DNA of 64,000 bases. Origin: JBEKCP01 sp049509515. Its GTDB lineage: Bacteria; Planctomycetota; Planctomycetia; Pirellulales; Thermoguttaceae. The notes beneath the pieces are model-generated. The model searched no databases. It had not been told where the DNA came from and saw only the letters and a list, made by a program, of their open reading frames with translations. Shown here piece after piece: positions 17,110-26,693 of the stretch. The DNA is taken from positions 24,392-88,391 of the forward strand of contig JBEKZV010000019.1 of NCBI GenBank assembly GCA_049509515.1, written 5' to 3'. The position numbers were made by a program, and so were the translations under genes. Every line of letters begins with the position of its first letter. The stretch's first letter is position 1.

Positions 17110-17460
17110 ATGTCCGAGAAACAGGACGGTTCGCCGGTCGAGCGCGACGAGGTCAGCATTCCGCTCTTGGCAACGGTCGGCGCGCTGATTGTCCTGGTGA
17201 CGATCCTGGTCGCCGTCCTGCTCCAGGCGTGGTTCTATGCCGGCCAGGCCGATCTTGCCGCGGAAAGGGCCGTGCCGGCCAGCGACCCGCAGACCCAGTT
17301 GGGCCAGGCAATGCTGGACCAGCAGGCCCAAATCAACAGCTACCGGTGGCTCAACCATCAGGCCGGCACGCGGGCGATCCCGATCGAGCGGGCGATGGAG
17401 CTGGTCGCACGGGAAATGGCCGCCGAGCAAGAGCGGGATAAGAAAGGAGGCAAGCCGTGA
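17110..17460 (+). CDS. Small single-span membrane protein of the ACIII-caa3 cluster
   Basis: 116 aa from ATG 17110. A short charged N-terminus is followed by one strong membrane helix (LLATVGALIVLVTILVAVLLQAWFY) and a C-terminal soluble part rich in Gln/Ala with RWLNHQAGTRAIPIERAMELVAREM. That last block resembles small proteins placed between actF and sco in other ACIII clusters; function is unknown, perhaps assembly of cytochrome c or oxidase. Its TGA stop overlaps the GTG start of sco (GTGA), which implies translational coupling. Confidence 0.75.
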   Translation: MSEKQDGSPVERDEVSIPLLATVGALIVLVTILVAVLLQAWFYAGQADLAAERAVPASDPQTQLGQAMLDQQAQINSYRWLNHQAGTRAIPIERAMELVAREMAAEQERDKKGGKP

Positions 17461-18431
17461 GGACTAATATCGTCCCTGGCGAGGGGCGAGGGACACGGAG
17501 ACACGGGGACGCAGAGACACGGAGACGCGGGGATGCGGGGAGGGGCCCGCCTTACACGTCTCCGCGTCGCCGGGTCCCCACGTCTCTGCGTCTCTGCTGC
17601 CTGGCTGCCGCAGCCCTGGCGGCGGTGCTTGCCGGCGTCCTTGCCCGGCCGGCCGCCGCCGACCAAGACGAGCCCCCGCCGCCGGGCTTCGAGGGCGCCA
17701 CGATCATCAGCAAGCCCGACGCTCAAGTGCCGCTGGACCTGGAGTTCCAGGACGAGGAGGGCCAGACGGTCCGGCTGGGCGACTATTTCCAGCCGGGCCG
17801 CCCCATGCTGCTGGGGATGATCTTCTTCCGCTGTAGCGGGCTGTGCATGCCGACGCTTGCCGGCGAGGCGCACGCCCTGGGAGGACTGACGCTTGTGCCG
17901 GGCAGGGACTACGAGATCGTGACGGTCAGTTTCGATCCGACGGACGGCCCGCAGACAGCCGCGGCGAAGAAGGCGGAGTACGCGGCGATGCTCGCCAAGC
18001 CGGAGGCGGCCGCCGCCTGGCACTTCCTCACCAGCCGCCGCGCGGCCGCGGCCCGGGCGCTGGGCGATACCATCGGCTTCGGCTACAAGCTCGATCCCAA
18101 GAGCGAGATGTACCTGCACCAGGCGGGGCTGTACGTCTGCACGCCGGAGGGCCGCGTATCGCGGGTCCTCCAGGGCGTCGTGTTCGACCCCGACTTGCTC
18201 CGCGACTCGCTCGTGTTCGCCTCCGAGGGGAAGATCGGCCGCGGGCTGCTGGGCGCGGCCCTCTCCTGCGGCCTGTTGAACTACGATCCGGCCAGCGGCA
18301 AGTACATTTGGGCGGCCGTGGCCATCATGCGCGTCACCGGGATCCTGACGGTGCTGGTCCTCGGCACGGTCATCGGCACGCTTGTGTATCGCGATGCGCG
18401 AAGAAAAAAAATGGAGAAATCTCCTGTTTAG
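17457..18431 (+). CDS. SCO1/SenC-family copper chaperone for cytochrome oxidase, with C-terminal membrane helix
   Basis: 324 aa. GTG 17457 overlaps the previous stop. The thioredoxin-like core contains the copper-binding CSGLC (C126, C130) and the downstream His (YLHQAG, about H221), which together load the CuA site of CoxB. A predicted signal/anchor (LAAAALAAVLAGVLA) is preceded by ~35 Arg/Thr-rich residues encoded by an inverted repeat (17490-17597). This N-terminus is unlike normal SCO proteins, and a start nearer the signal peptide is possible but lacks an obvious ATG. A C-terminal helix (VTGILTVLVLGTVIGTLVYRD) is present. The TAG stop lies in the left arm of another repeat. Confidence 0.88.
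   Translation: MRTNIVPGEGRGTRRHGDAETRRRGDAGRGPPYTSPRRRVPTSLRLCCLAAAALAAVLAGVLARPAAADQDEPPPPGFEGATIISKPDAQVPLDLEFQDEEGQTVRLGDYFQPGRPMLLGMIFFRCSGLCMPTLAGEAHALGGLTLVPGRDYEIVTVSFDPTDGPQTAAAKKAEYAAMLAKPEAAAAWHFLTSRRAAAARALGDTIGFGYKLDPKSEMYLHQAGLYVCTPEGRVSRVLQGVVFDPDLLRDSLVFASEGKIGRGLLGAALSCGLLNYDPASGKYIWAAVAIMRVTGILTVLVLGTVIGTLVYRDARRKKMEKSPV
17490..17597. repeat. Inverted repeat of ACACGGAGAC/GACGCAGAGAC units in the 5' end of sco
   Basis: Left tract 17490-17533 (ACACGGAGACACGGGGACG...) and right tract 17557-17597 (CGTCTCCGCGTCGCC..., ACGTCTCTGCGTCTCTGC) are reverse complements built from short iterated GAGACRCGG units. The element is read in frame as the N-terminal residues of the SCO protein. 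Confidence 0.85.
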
Positions 18432-18537
18432 CGGGCGACCAAGCTTCGCACAGTGCCCTGCCCGCCGTTTGATTTTCGGAAAAGGCCGTGCTGCCAAACG
18501 GCGCACCCAAAGGGTACCCGGCCCGCCCGCTAAACTG
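18424..18537. repeat. Family P inverted repeat, copy 2, containing the sco stop codon
   Basis: Perfect 13-base arms CTGTTTAGCGGGC (18424-18436) and GCCCGCTAAACTG (18525-18537), with an inner GCCGTTTG/CAAACGGC pair. The TAG in the left arm (18429-18431) ends sco. Related to 8248-8320. Confidence 0.85.
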
Positions 18538-18568
18538 TCCCGCCCAACTGACGGCTCGGAAACGCACG

Positions 18569-19678
18569 ATGAACCTCATGCCTCCGCATCTCGTGGCCCA
18601 AGCGACGTTCTGGCTGGAGCCGGCCGCATCCACGTCGGCCCAGCGGCACGACGTGGTGTTCTATACGGTGCTCTACACCACCGCCTGTTTCTTCCTGGTG
18701 GTGGTCGGCCTGATGCTCCTGTTCGTCGTTCTCTACCGCCGGCGGAAGGAGGGGGAGGATCGGCACGGACCGACCCACAACACGGCCCTGGAGGTGATCT
18801 GGACCGGCGTGCCGCTGGTGGCAGTGACGGTGATCTTCGTGATGGGTTTCCACGGGTTCCTGGCTCTCGACACCCCCCCCTCCGACGCCGACGTGATCGA
18901 GGTGGAGGCGCGGCAGTGGGCCTTCGCGTTCACCTACCCCAACGGGGCCAGCAGCGAGAACCTGTACCTGCGGCTCGGGCGCCCGGTGATCGTCCAGCTC
19001 CATTCCAAGGACGTGCTGCACTCGCTGTACATCCCCGCCTTCCGCGTGCAGCGGAACGCGGTGCCGGGGCGGACCGAGCAGTTGTGGTTCCAACCCACGG
19101 AGCTGGGCAGCTACTACGCCTTTTGCAGCCAGTACTGCGGCAACGGCCACTCGCGGATGAACGCCCAGGTCGAAGTGCTCGACGAGACCGCCTACTGGGC
19201 CAAGCTCTCGGCGCTGGCCAACATCTTCATCGACCCGGAAACGAAGAAGCCGCTGCCGTATGCCGAGGTCGGCAAGAAGCTCGCCAAGGCCAACGGCTGC
19301 GGCCAGTGCCACTCCGTCGACGGCTCGCTGGGCCAGGGGCCGACCTGGCAGGGGCTCTACAAGCGGGACACGGAGTTCTCTTTCCCCGCCGGCTACACGC
19401 TCTCGGCCGCCGACAGCGACGCGAAGTGGGAGGCCTACCTCCGCGAGTCGATCCTCGACCCCGGGGCGAAGATCGTCCGCGGATACCAGAACATCATGCA
19501 GTCCTTTGCCGATCGCTTCAGCGGCTCGGCGGCCAAGGACCAGAAACTGACGGCCTTGGTGGAATACATCAAGAGCCTGGACAACCATGGGCCCGGCGGC
19601 AAGCCCGAGTATTACCACCCGCTGCCGCTGCCCAAGGCCACGCCGGCGGCTAAACCGAAGGGCGACGCGAAAGGCTGA
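18569..19678 (+). CDS. coxB: Cytochrome c oxidase subunit II with fused cytochrome c domain (caa3 type)
   Basis: 369 aa from ATG 18569. Two membrane helices (FYTVLYTTACFFLVVVGLMLLFVVL and VIWTGVPLVAVTVIFVMGF) precede a cupredoxin domain carrying the CuA site: VLHSLYIP histidine, then CSQYCGNGHSRM with C186, C190, H194 and M197. A C-terminal cytochrome c domain has CGQCH (C244, C247, H248). This is the caa3 layout, in which heme c takes electrons from a cytochrome such as ActE and passes them to CuA. First gene of coxBACD, and the probable client of the SCO chaperone encoded just upstream. Confidence 0.93.
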   Translation: MNLMPPHLVAQATFWLEPAASTSAQRHDVVFYTVLYTTACFFLVVVGLMLLFVVLYRRRKEGEDRHGPTHNTALEVIWTGVPLVAVTVIFVMGFHGFLALDTPPSDADVIEVEARQWAFAFTYPNGASSENLYLRLGRPVIVQLHSKDVLHSLYIPAFRVQRNAVPGRTEQLWFQPTELGSYYAFCSQYCGNGHSRMNAQVEVLDETAYWAKLSALANIFIDPETKKPLPYAEVGKKLAKANGCGQCHSVDGSLGQGPTWQGLYKRDTEFSFPAGYTLSAADSDAKWEAYLRESILDPGAKIVRGYQNIMQSFADRFSGSAAKDQKLTALVEYIKSLDNHGPGGKPEYYHPLPLPKATPAAKPKGDAKG

Positions 19679-19742
19679 AAGAATGGGAAGGCGATGTCCG
19701 CTGAATCGTCCTCGCGCTTCAGGAACGTTATTCGGGGAGATC

Positions 19743-19846
19743 TCTCGCGCAAAGGCGCCAAGCCGCAAAGGGAAGTCTAAATTGAGATGATGAATATCGC
19801 CGAGCGCTGCTTTGCGGCTTCGCGCCTTTGCGCCTTTGCGTGAGAA
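19743..19846. repeat. Family A inverted repeat, copy 3 (coxB-coxA gap)
   Basis: Left arm from 19743 (CGCGCAAAGGCGCCAAGCCG) and right arm 19808-19845 (GCGGCTTCGCGCCTTTGCGC...) around an AT-rich loop. It fills most of the 189-base coxB-coxA gap. Confidence 0.8.
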
Positions 19847-19867
19847 TAACCAACACACACCGCAGCC

Positions 19868-21561
<1,694 letters not shown>

Positions 21562-21565
<4 letters not shown>

Positions 21566-21596
21566 GGTGGGTCGAGCGCAGCGAGCCCCACCCCAC
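21562..21596. repeat. Family B repeat, copy 3, overlapping the coxA stop codon
   Basis: GTAGGGTGGGTCGAGCGCAG followed by CGAGCCCCACCCCAC. Nearly identical to 17026-17060. It fills the coxA-coxC junction. Confidence 0.85.
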
Positions 21597-21609
21597 AGAG
21601 GGCACAACC

Positions 21610-22467
21610 ATGACCGAACCTGCCGCCCACGCCCAAGACCCCCGCAGCGATCCGTGGCACTTGGCCCATCACTTCACTACGCCGCGGCAGCAATTCGACT
21701 CGGGAAAGCTCGGCATCTGGCTGTTCCTGGCGACCGAGATCCTCCTGTTCTCGGGCCTGTTTTGTGCCTACGCGGTGTTCCGCGCCAATCATCCGGAAGT
21801 CTTCGTCTACGCCCACTTGTACCTGTCGAAGCCGCTGGGGGCCCTGAACACGCTGATCCTCATTTTCAGCAGTTTCACGATGGCCTCGGCGGTGCGGGCC
21901 GCGCAGTTGGGCCAGACCCGCTGGCTGGTGCGACTGTTGGCCGTGACCCTCGTCTGCGCCGGGGCGTTCTTGTGCGTGAAATTCATCGAGTACAAGGCGA
22001 AATGGGAAGAGGGACTACTGACCGGGGCGCGCTACCGGCCGGAGGCCCCGCCGCCCGGCGCCGACGTGCCGAAAGAGGCCGCGATTCCCCGCGCAAGGCC
22101 CGCACCGAAACCGGCGCCGGTCGACGGCCTGCTCGTCGAGCGCTCGACGATCGCCCCGGCGGCGGTCGGCCCGAGCGGGCTGGCGCCCGCGTGGCTGGCC
22201 GGGGAACCCGCCCATCCGCCCTTGGAGTGGCGCGGCCCGGAACCGTACAACGTCCAGGTGTTCTTCAGCTTCTACTTCGTCATGACGGGCCTGCACGGCA
22301 TCCACGTGCTCGGGGGCATGGCCGCAATCGGGTGGGTCCTGGTGCGGGCCCGCCGCGGCGAGTTCGGCCCGCAGTACTTCAGCCCGGTGGATTTTACCGG
22401 CCTGTATTGGCACCTGGTCGACCTGATCTGGATATTTCTGTTCCCCCTGTTGTACCTGATCACCTGA
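21610..22467 (+). CDS. coxC: Cytochrome c oxidase subunit III with proline-rich insertion
   Basis: 285 aa from ATG 21610. Subunit III helices are recognisable: KLGIWLFLATEILLFSGLF with the conserved Glu, LNTLILIFSSFTMASAV, then FFSFYFVMTGLHGIHVLGG and WHLVDLIWIFLFPLLYL. Between the first three helices and GLHGIHV there is a soluble insertion of roughly 80 residues rich in Pro/Ala (PAPKPAPVDG), longer than in classical CoxC. The insertion shows no recognised repeat family. The short gap to coxD (12 bases) indicates one operon. Confidence 0.92.
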   Translation: MTEPAAHAQDPRSDPWHLAHHFTTPRQQFDSGKLGIWLFLATEILLFSGLFCAYAVFRANHPEVFVYAHLYLSKPLGALNTLILIFSSFTMASAVRAAQLGQTRWLVRLLAVTLVCAGAFLCVKFIEYKAKWEEGLLTGARYRPEAPPPGADVPKEAAIPRARPAPKPAPVDGLLVERSTIAPAAVGPSGLAPAWLAGEPAHPPLEWRGPEPYNVQVFFSFYFVMTGLHGIHVLGGMAAIGWVLVRARRGEFGPQYFSPVDFTGLYWHLVDLIWIFLFPLLYLIT

Positions 22468-22479
22468 AAGGCCCGCGCG

Positions 22480-22869
22480 ATGGCGTCCTACTCCGGCGTG
22501 GAACCAGCGGCGGCCGATTCTTCGCACCTGGGGCACGTCGTGCCGCTGGGGGTGCTGGCCGCCGTATGGGGCGCGTTGGTGGCGCTGACGGTCCTGACCG
22601 TCGCCGCGGCCGGCGTGGACCTGGGGAACCTGAACCTGTACATCGCCCTGGCCATCGCCGGCGTCAAGGCCGCCCTGGTGGTGCTGTACTTCATGCACCT
22701 CCGCTACGACCGGCCGTTTCTGCTGGTGGTGTTCCTCGGGTGCCTGGCGTTCGTGGTGCTGTTCATCTCGCTGGCGATGACCGACGCCCGGGCGTACGCC
22801 CCGTCGCTGGTGCCCGGCCAGGCGCCGTCGATGAAGGACGTCCACACGCCCTTCGGAACGGGTGATTAG
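22480..22869 (+). CDS. coxD: Cytochrome c oxidase subunit IV (caa3 type)
   Basis: 129 aa with three predicted helices: GVLAAVWGALVALTVLTVAAA, LYIALAIAGVKAALVVLYFMHL and LLVVFLGCLAFVVLFISLAM. The KAALVVLYFMHLRYD motif is characteristic of prokaryotic CoxIV/CyoD-like subunits. Last gene of the plus-strand oxidase operon. Its final four bases overlap the stop of the convergent heme O synthase gene. Confidence 0.9.
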   Translation: MASYSGVEPAAADSSHLGHVVPLGVLAAVWGALVALTVLTVAAAGVDLGNLNLYIALAIAGVKAALVVLYFMHLRYDRPFLLVVFLGCLAFVVLFISLAMTDARAYAPSLVPGQAPSMKDVHTPFGTGD

Positions 22870-23789
22870 GGGTTGGCGAGGGGCGCAGCCGCTTGCGGCT
22901 TCGCACCAGCGTGGACAAATGGAACGGCCGCTTGCGGCTTCGCAGCGTCGGCCACCCACACCGCCAGCAGCAGGGGCAGATACGCCAGGCTGGCCCAGAA
23001 GACGCGGCGGGCGTGCCGCCGCGCCCGCGACGTGTGAAGCTGTAAGGCCAGCAGGAAGAACCCCAGGCCCAGCGCCAGCGAGGCCGCGCCGAACAGGCAC
23101 CCCGCCCGCCCGAAGAACGTCACGGCCAACCCCAGCGGCATGAGGGCCAACGCGTAGAGGACAATGGCCAGGCACGTCAGCCGGCCGCTGGAGTCGATCA
23201 CCGGCAGCATCCGGTAGCCGGCCCGCATGTAGTCGGCCCGATAGAGCCAGACGAACGAGAGGGAGTGCGGGACCTGCCAGAGGAGGAGCGTGGTCCCCAG
23301 CAGGGCGGCCCCGAGCGAGAGTCCGCGGCCGGCAGCGGCCCAGCCCATCAGCGGCGGCACGGCCCCGCACACCGCGCCGACCAGCGTGCTGGTCGAGGTC
23401 CGCGGCTTCAGGGGCGTGTAGAGCGCCGCGTACACCAGCAGGTTCGCCAGTCCCAGCGCGGCCGTCAGCGGATTGACCCGCTCGTTGAGGACCAGGATTC
23501 CGGCTGCCCCGGTCACCAGGGCGAAGGCCAGGGCGTGCGGGCGGGAGATCTGCCCGGAGGGGAGCGGGCGGCCGCGGGTCCGCTCCATCTTCGCGTCGCG
23601 ATCGATCTCCAGGAGTTGGTTGAGCGCCGAGGCCCCCGCAGCCGCCAAAGCGGTGCCCAAGACCACCCATCCCAGCCGGGTCCAGTCGATCGGCCGCGGC
23701 GCGGCAAGAATGTATCCCACCGCGGTGGTCATCAGCACCATCGCGGTCACCCGGATCTTCGCCAATTCCAGGTAGTGCTTGCAAATCAT
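22866..23789 (-). CDS. cyoE/ctaB: Heme O synthase (protoheme IX farnesyltransferase)
   Basis: 307 aa, UbiA-superfamily membrane prenyltransferase that adds a farnesyl group to heme b, the first step toward the heme a of CoxA. The first Asp-rich motif is NQLLEIDRDAKMERTRGRPL (N...D..D), and a second conserved loop reads YRADYMRAGYRMLP. Eight to nine hydrophobic helices are visible. The last ~25 residues contain AKPQAA twice, both from a 17-bp dispersed repeat (22888-22943), so the C-terminal tail is recent. Divergent from ctaA, convergent with and overlapping coxD. Confidence 0.93.
   Translation of the reverse strand: MICKHYLELAKIRVTAMVLMTTAVGYILAAPRPIDWTRLGWVVLGTALAAAGASALNQLLEIDRDAKMERTRGRPLPSGQISRPHALAFALVTGAAGILVLNERVNPLTAALGLANLLVYAALYTPLKPRTSTSTLVGAVCGAVPPLMGWAAAGRGLSLGAALLGTTLLLWQVPHSLSFVWLYRADYMRAGYRMLPVIDSSGRLTCLAIVLYALALMPLGLAVTFFGRAGCLFGAASLALGLGFFLLALQLHTSRARRHARRVFWASLAYLPLLLAVWVADAAKPQAAVPFVHAGAKPQAAAPLANP
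22888..22943 (-). repeat. Two copies of the 17-bp AKPQAA repeat in the cyoE tail
   Basis: Identical GCCGCTTGCGGCTTCGC at 22888-22904 and 22927-22943, 39 bases apart (a multiple of three). On the coding strand both are read as AKPQAA. Confidence 0.92.
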
Positions 23790-23845
23790 GGCGGCCGGGC
23801 ACTATAACGGTTTGTGGCTACCTTACGATCATACGAGAGCCGACC

Positions 23846-25327
23846 GTGTCAGTGCAACTGGACGAGCCGCCTAGATGCGAAATTGCCGGCGGCCGTGCCG
23901 GCCCCGGCGACCTGCTGGCGCTGGGGTTCGGCACCACGGTGGCGACGTGGGCCGTCGGTTACTTGGGCCACATGCCGCTTGTCCGGCAACCGACCGCCGT
24001 CCTGGTCGGGCTGATGCTCGGGTGCCTCGTGGCGGGAGGCTGGGCCGCCGGCCGGTACACCCGCCGCGGCATGTTGGGCGGCACCTGGGTGGGATTGATC
24101 TCGGCTGCACTCGACCTGCTGATCTTCGGCAGCCTGCTGGCCCAGGCCGGCACCGGACCCTCGGTCCCCGGCGTCTGGCTCTGGATACCCGGCTGGTTCC
24201 TGCTGAGCATTACCCTGGCGGCGACAGGTTGTGCCGCGGGGGCAAGGCGGAGGGCAAGATGCAAGTCTCAAGTCTCAGGTCTCAAATCTCAAATTGAAGA
24301 GCCGGGCCCCAACTGGACGGCTGCGCTGGCCTGGGTCGCCTCTGCCGCGACGGTGATGCTGCTGGCCGCGGGGGGGCTGGTGACCGGCTTCCGCGCCGGG
24401 ATGGCGGTGCCCGACTGGCCCAATACCTTCCGCTCGAACATGTTCCTCTACCCGTTGGCACAGATGACGGGTGGCATCTTCTACGAGCACGCCCACCGAC
24501 TCCTGGGCACGTTGGCCGGCGCGGCCACACTGGCCCTGGCCGTCGAGATGACTCTCCGTCTGCGACCCCCCACCCTCTCCGTTGGGTGGCACGCCCTGAG
24601 GAAGGAAGGGCGTGGAAGGCCCGCGAAACTCGTGGTGCTGGTATGGCTCCTCGGCACGGCCGTGGCGGTCCAGGGCGTTTTCGGCGGCCTGCGGGTCGTC
24701 CACGACAGCCATTGCCTGGCGGTGGTCCACGGGTTCTTCGCACACGCCATTCTCGGCGGCCTGGTGGCCGTCGCCGCCATGCTCTCGCGGATCCCGCCGA
24801 CGCGGGCACCACCGGGCACCGTCGCGCAGCGATGGTCGGTGTGGTCGGCGGGCTTTTCACGCAGGCGTTGTCCCTTCGCCGTGCTGGCGGTGGGCGCCAT
24901 CCTCCTGCAAACCCTGCTGGGAACACTGGTGCGACAACTGAACCTGGGGCTCCTGAGCCACGTAATGCTCGCCGTGGGGGTCGTACTGACCTCGCTGGGG
25001 GCAGCCATCCACGCCTGGCGGCCGAGCCTCGGACCGCCGTTGGCACGGCGGTGCGGAATCGCCCTGCTCCTCTTGCTCGTGGTGCAGATCCACCTGGGGT
25101 TGGTGGCGGTGGTGTTCCGCACCCCGGCGGTCGGCGCCTCGCCGACCTCGGCGGCGCTGGAGGCCGCAGGGGGCCGGCTGCCGGTCGAGCCGCTGCCGGC
25201 GCTGGCGACGACCGCGCACCAGACCATGGCTGCGGTGCTGTTGGCGCTGGCGGTCGTGCTGGCCGTCTGGGCCTGGCCGGCCGGGCCTGCGAAGCCGCAA
25301 GCGGCGCTCGATCGGCAGAATCCATGA
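23846..25327 (+). CDS. ctaA: Heme A synthase fused to an extra N-terminal membrane domain
   Basis: 493 aa; start GTG 23846. The C-terminal ~340 residues are CtaA: GLVTGFRAGMAVPDWPNTF, the heme-binding histidines in FYEHAHRLLG and VVHDSHCLAVVHGFFAHA, then LLSHVMLAVG and TTAHQTMAAVLL near the end. It converts heme o to heme a for CoxA. The first ~140 residues add about four helices (LLALGFGTTVATWAVGYLG, VLVGLMLGCLVAGGWAAG, LISAALDLLIFGSLL and the next), resembling a small integral membrane module not found in standard CtaA. The two parts are joined at a linker encoded by a CAAGTCTCAGG-type repeat (24259-24299). The C-terminus ends with AKPQAALDRQNP from another repeat. Confidence 0.9.
   Translation: MSVQLDEPPRCEIAGGRAGPGDLLALGFGTTVATWAVGYLGHMPLVRQPTAVLVGLMLGCLVAGGWAAGRYTRRGMLGGTWVGLISAALDLLIFGSLLAQAGTGPSVPGVWLWIPGWFLLSITLAATGCAAGARRRARCKSQVSGLKSQIEEPGPNWTAALAWVASAATVMLLAAGGLVTGFRAGMAVPDWPNTFRSNMFLYPLAQMTGGIFYEHAHRLLGTLAGAATLALAVEMTLRLRPPTLSVGWHALRKEGRGRPAKLVVLVWLLGTAVAVQGVFGGLRVVHDSHCLAVVHGFFAHAILGGLVAVAAMLSRIPPTRAPPGTVAQRWSVWSAGFSRRRCPFAVLAVGAILLQTLLGTLVRQLNLGLLSHVMLAVGVVLTSLGAAIHAWRPSLGPPLARRCGIALLLLLVVQIHLGLVAVVFRTPAVGASPTSAALEAAGGRLPVEPLPALATTAHQTMAAVLLALAVVLAVWAWPAGPAKPQAALDRQNP
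24259..24299 (+). repeat. Short iterated repeat (CAAGTCTCAGGTCTCAAATC) inside ctaA
   Basis: Iterated AAGTCTC/AGGTCTC/AAATCTC heptamers, far richer in A+T than the gene around them. Read in frame as CKSQVSGLKSQIE between the extra N-terminal domain and the CtaA core. Confidence 0.8.
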
Positions 25328-25379
25328 GCTTCCCCGGCCGCAAGCGGCGCTCGATCGGCAAAATCCGTAAACTTCCCCG
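25289..25379 (+). repeat. Tandem 43-bp direct repeat carrying the AKPQAA 17-mer, spanning the ctaA stop
   Basis: Units 25294-25336 and 25337-25379 (GCCGCAAGCGGCGCTCGATC... through CTTCCCCGG) differ at only a few bases. The first supplies the TGA of ctaA, and the second has TAA at the equivalent place. The rest of the gap to cysE (25380-25658) holds a promoter and no gene. Confidence 0.9.
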
Positions 25380-25409
25380 GCCCGCACGGTCGAAATCTAA
25401 CGGTGTGGC

Positions 25410-25438
25410 TTGATTCTGCGGGACTTGACGCCTACGAT
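25410..25438 (+). promoter_or_regulatory. Predicted housekeeping promoter upstream of cysE
   Basis: TTGATT (25410-25415), a 17-base spacer, then TACGAT (25433-25438): close to the TTGACA/TATAAT consensus with ideal spacing. Predicted transcription start about 25445, giving a leader of ~210 nt before the ATG at 25659. Confidence 0.55.
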
Positions 25439-25658
25439 AGCAGGCGCAAGGGGAGCGCGGGCGGGTTGCCATGAATTCTCGCCGATTCTTCGTTCCGGAC
25501 TGTTATTGCGCGTGTCGCTGTCCGGTCGTTTGACCGGACAGCCCCAACGCCTCTCTCCGCCCCGACTGTTGTTTTGCGATTCCCATCCGGGTTAGGGTTC
25601 GCGCGATCCCACCGGATTTCGATTGGCTCTTCACCCACGCCCTCTGGAGGCGCATCCC

Positions 25659-26612
25659 ATGGCAACCGACATTCGCATCAAAGAGGCCCTGCCCGAACTG
25701 ACCGAGCGGCTCGTGCAGAACTACGCGGAAGAGGGCACGCTCACGCACCTGGGGCATTGCCCGCTGCCCAACTACGAAGTGGTCGTCGAGGCGATCGAGA
25801 GCCTGAAGGACATCCTCTACCCCGGCTATCGCCGCCGCGACGGCCTGCACGTGGGCAACGTGACCTATCACGTGGGCGACGTGATCGACCGCCTGCACGA
25901 CCAGTTGACCGAGCAGATTGCCCGGGCCCTGCGGCACGAGGCGGGCAAGGGCCCGGACTGCGGCCCCGCCGAGCGGGCCGATTACGAGGCCCTCGGCCAG
26001 GCGAAGACCGCCGCCTTCCTCTCACAACTGCCCGAGCTGCGCAAGGCCCTGGCCATGGACGTGCGGGCGGCCTACGACGGCGACCCGGCCTGCAAGTCGC
26101 TCGACGAGGTGATCTTCTGCTATCCCGGACTGGAGGCCGTGACCGTCCATCGCCTGGCCCACCTGCTCCACCGCCTGCAGGTGCCGCTCATCCCGCGGAT
26201 GATGACCGAATGGGCCCACAGCCGCACCGGGATCGACATCCATCCCGGGGCCAAGATCGGGCGGCACTTCTTCATCGACCACGGCACCGGCGTGGTGATC
26301 GGCGAGACGACCGAGATCGGCGATTGGGTGAAGCTCTACCAGGGGGTGACGCTCGGCGCGCTGAGCTTCGCCACGGACGCCGAGGGGAACCTCGTCCGCG
26401 GCACCAAGCGCCATCCGACCCTCGAAGACCACGTGGTGATCTACGCCAACGCCACCGTGCTGGGCGGCAAGACGGTGATCGGCCACCACGCGGTCGTCGG
26501 CTCCAGCGTGTGGCTGACCTCCTCAGTGGCCCCGTATACGACGGTGATCCTCGAGAAGCCCCGGCTGCACATGCACGATCCCGAGTGGGGGGCCGACTCG
26601 TTCTCGATCTGA
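25659..26612 (+). CDS. cysE: Serine O-acetyltransferase
   Basis: 317 aa from ATG 25659 with CTGGAGG at 25644-25650. It acetylates L-serine with acetyl-CoA, the first step of cysteine synthesis. The C-terminal half is a left-handed parallel beta-helix of hexapeptide repeats: IDIHPGAKIGRHFFIDHGTGVVIGETTEIGDWVKLYQGVTLGA is the CysE signature, with the catalytic His/Asp in the HPGA and DHGTG motifs. The N-terminal ~170 residues are helical and longer than in E. coli CysE, as in the EpsC/SatA-type subgroup. It is monocistronic, with its own promoter, and convergent with the ATP synthase operon. Confidence 0.92.
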   Translation: MATDIRIKEALPELTERLVQNYAEEGTLTHLGHCPLPNYEVVVEAIESLKDILYPGYRRRDGLHVGNVTYHVGDVIDRLHDQLTEQIARALRHEAGKGPDCGPAERADYEALGQAKTAAFLSQLPELRKALAMDVRAAYDGDPACKSLDEVIFCYPGLEAVTVHRLAHLLHRLQVPLIPRMMTEWAHSRTGIDIHPGAKIGRHFFIDHGTGVVIGETTEIGDWVKLYQGVTLGALSFATDAEGNLVRGTKRHPTLEDHVVIYANATVLGGKTVIGHHAVVGSSVWLTSSVAPYTTVILEKPRLHMHDPEWGADSFSI

Positions 26613-26693
26613 GCGCGGCGGGGGGTACGAAGCCGCCAGCGGCTGCGACGGAGGGCAAGCCCCGCCGCTAAAGCCAATCCAAAATCCAAAATC

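Noticed and set aside
23801..23806. TATAGT (minus strand) as a leaderless promoter for cyoE
   Set aside because: No acceptable -35 sequence at 16-18 bases; kept only as a possibility.
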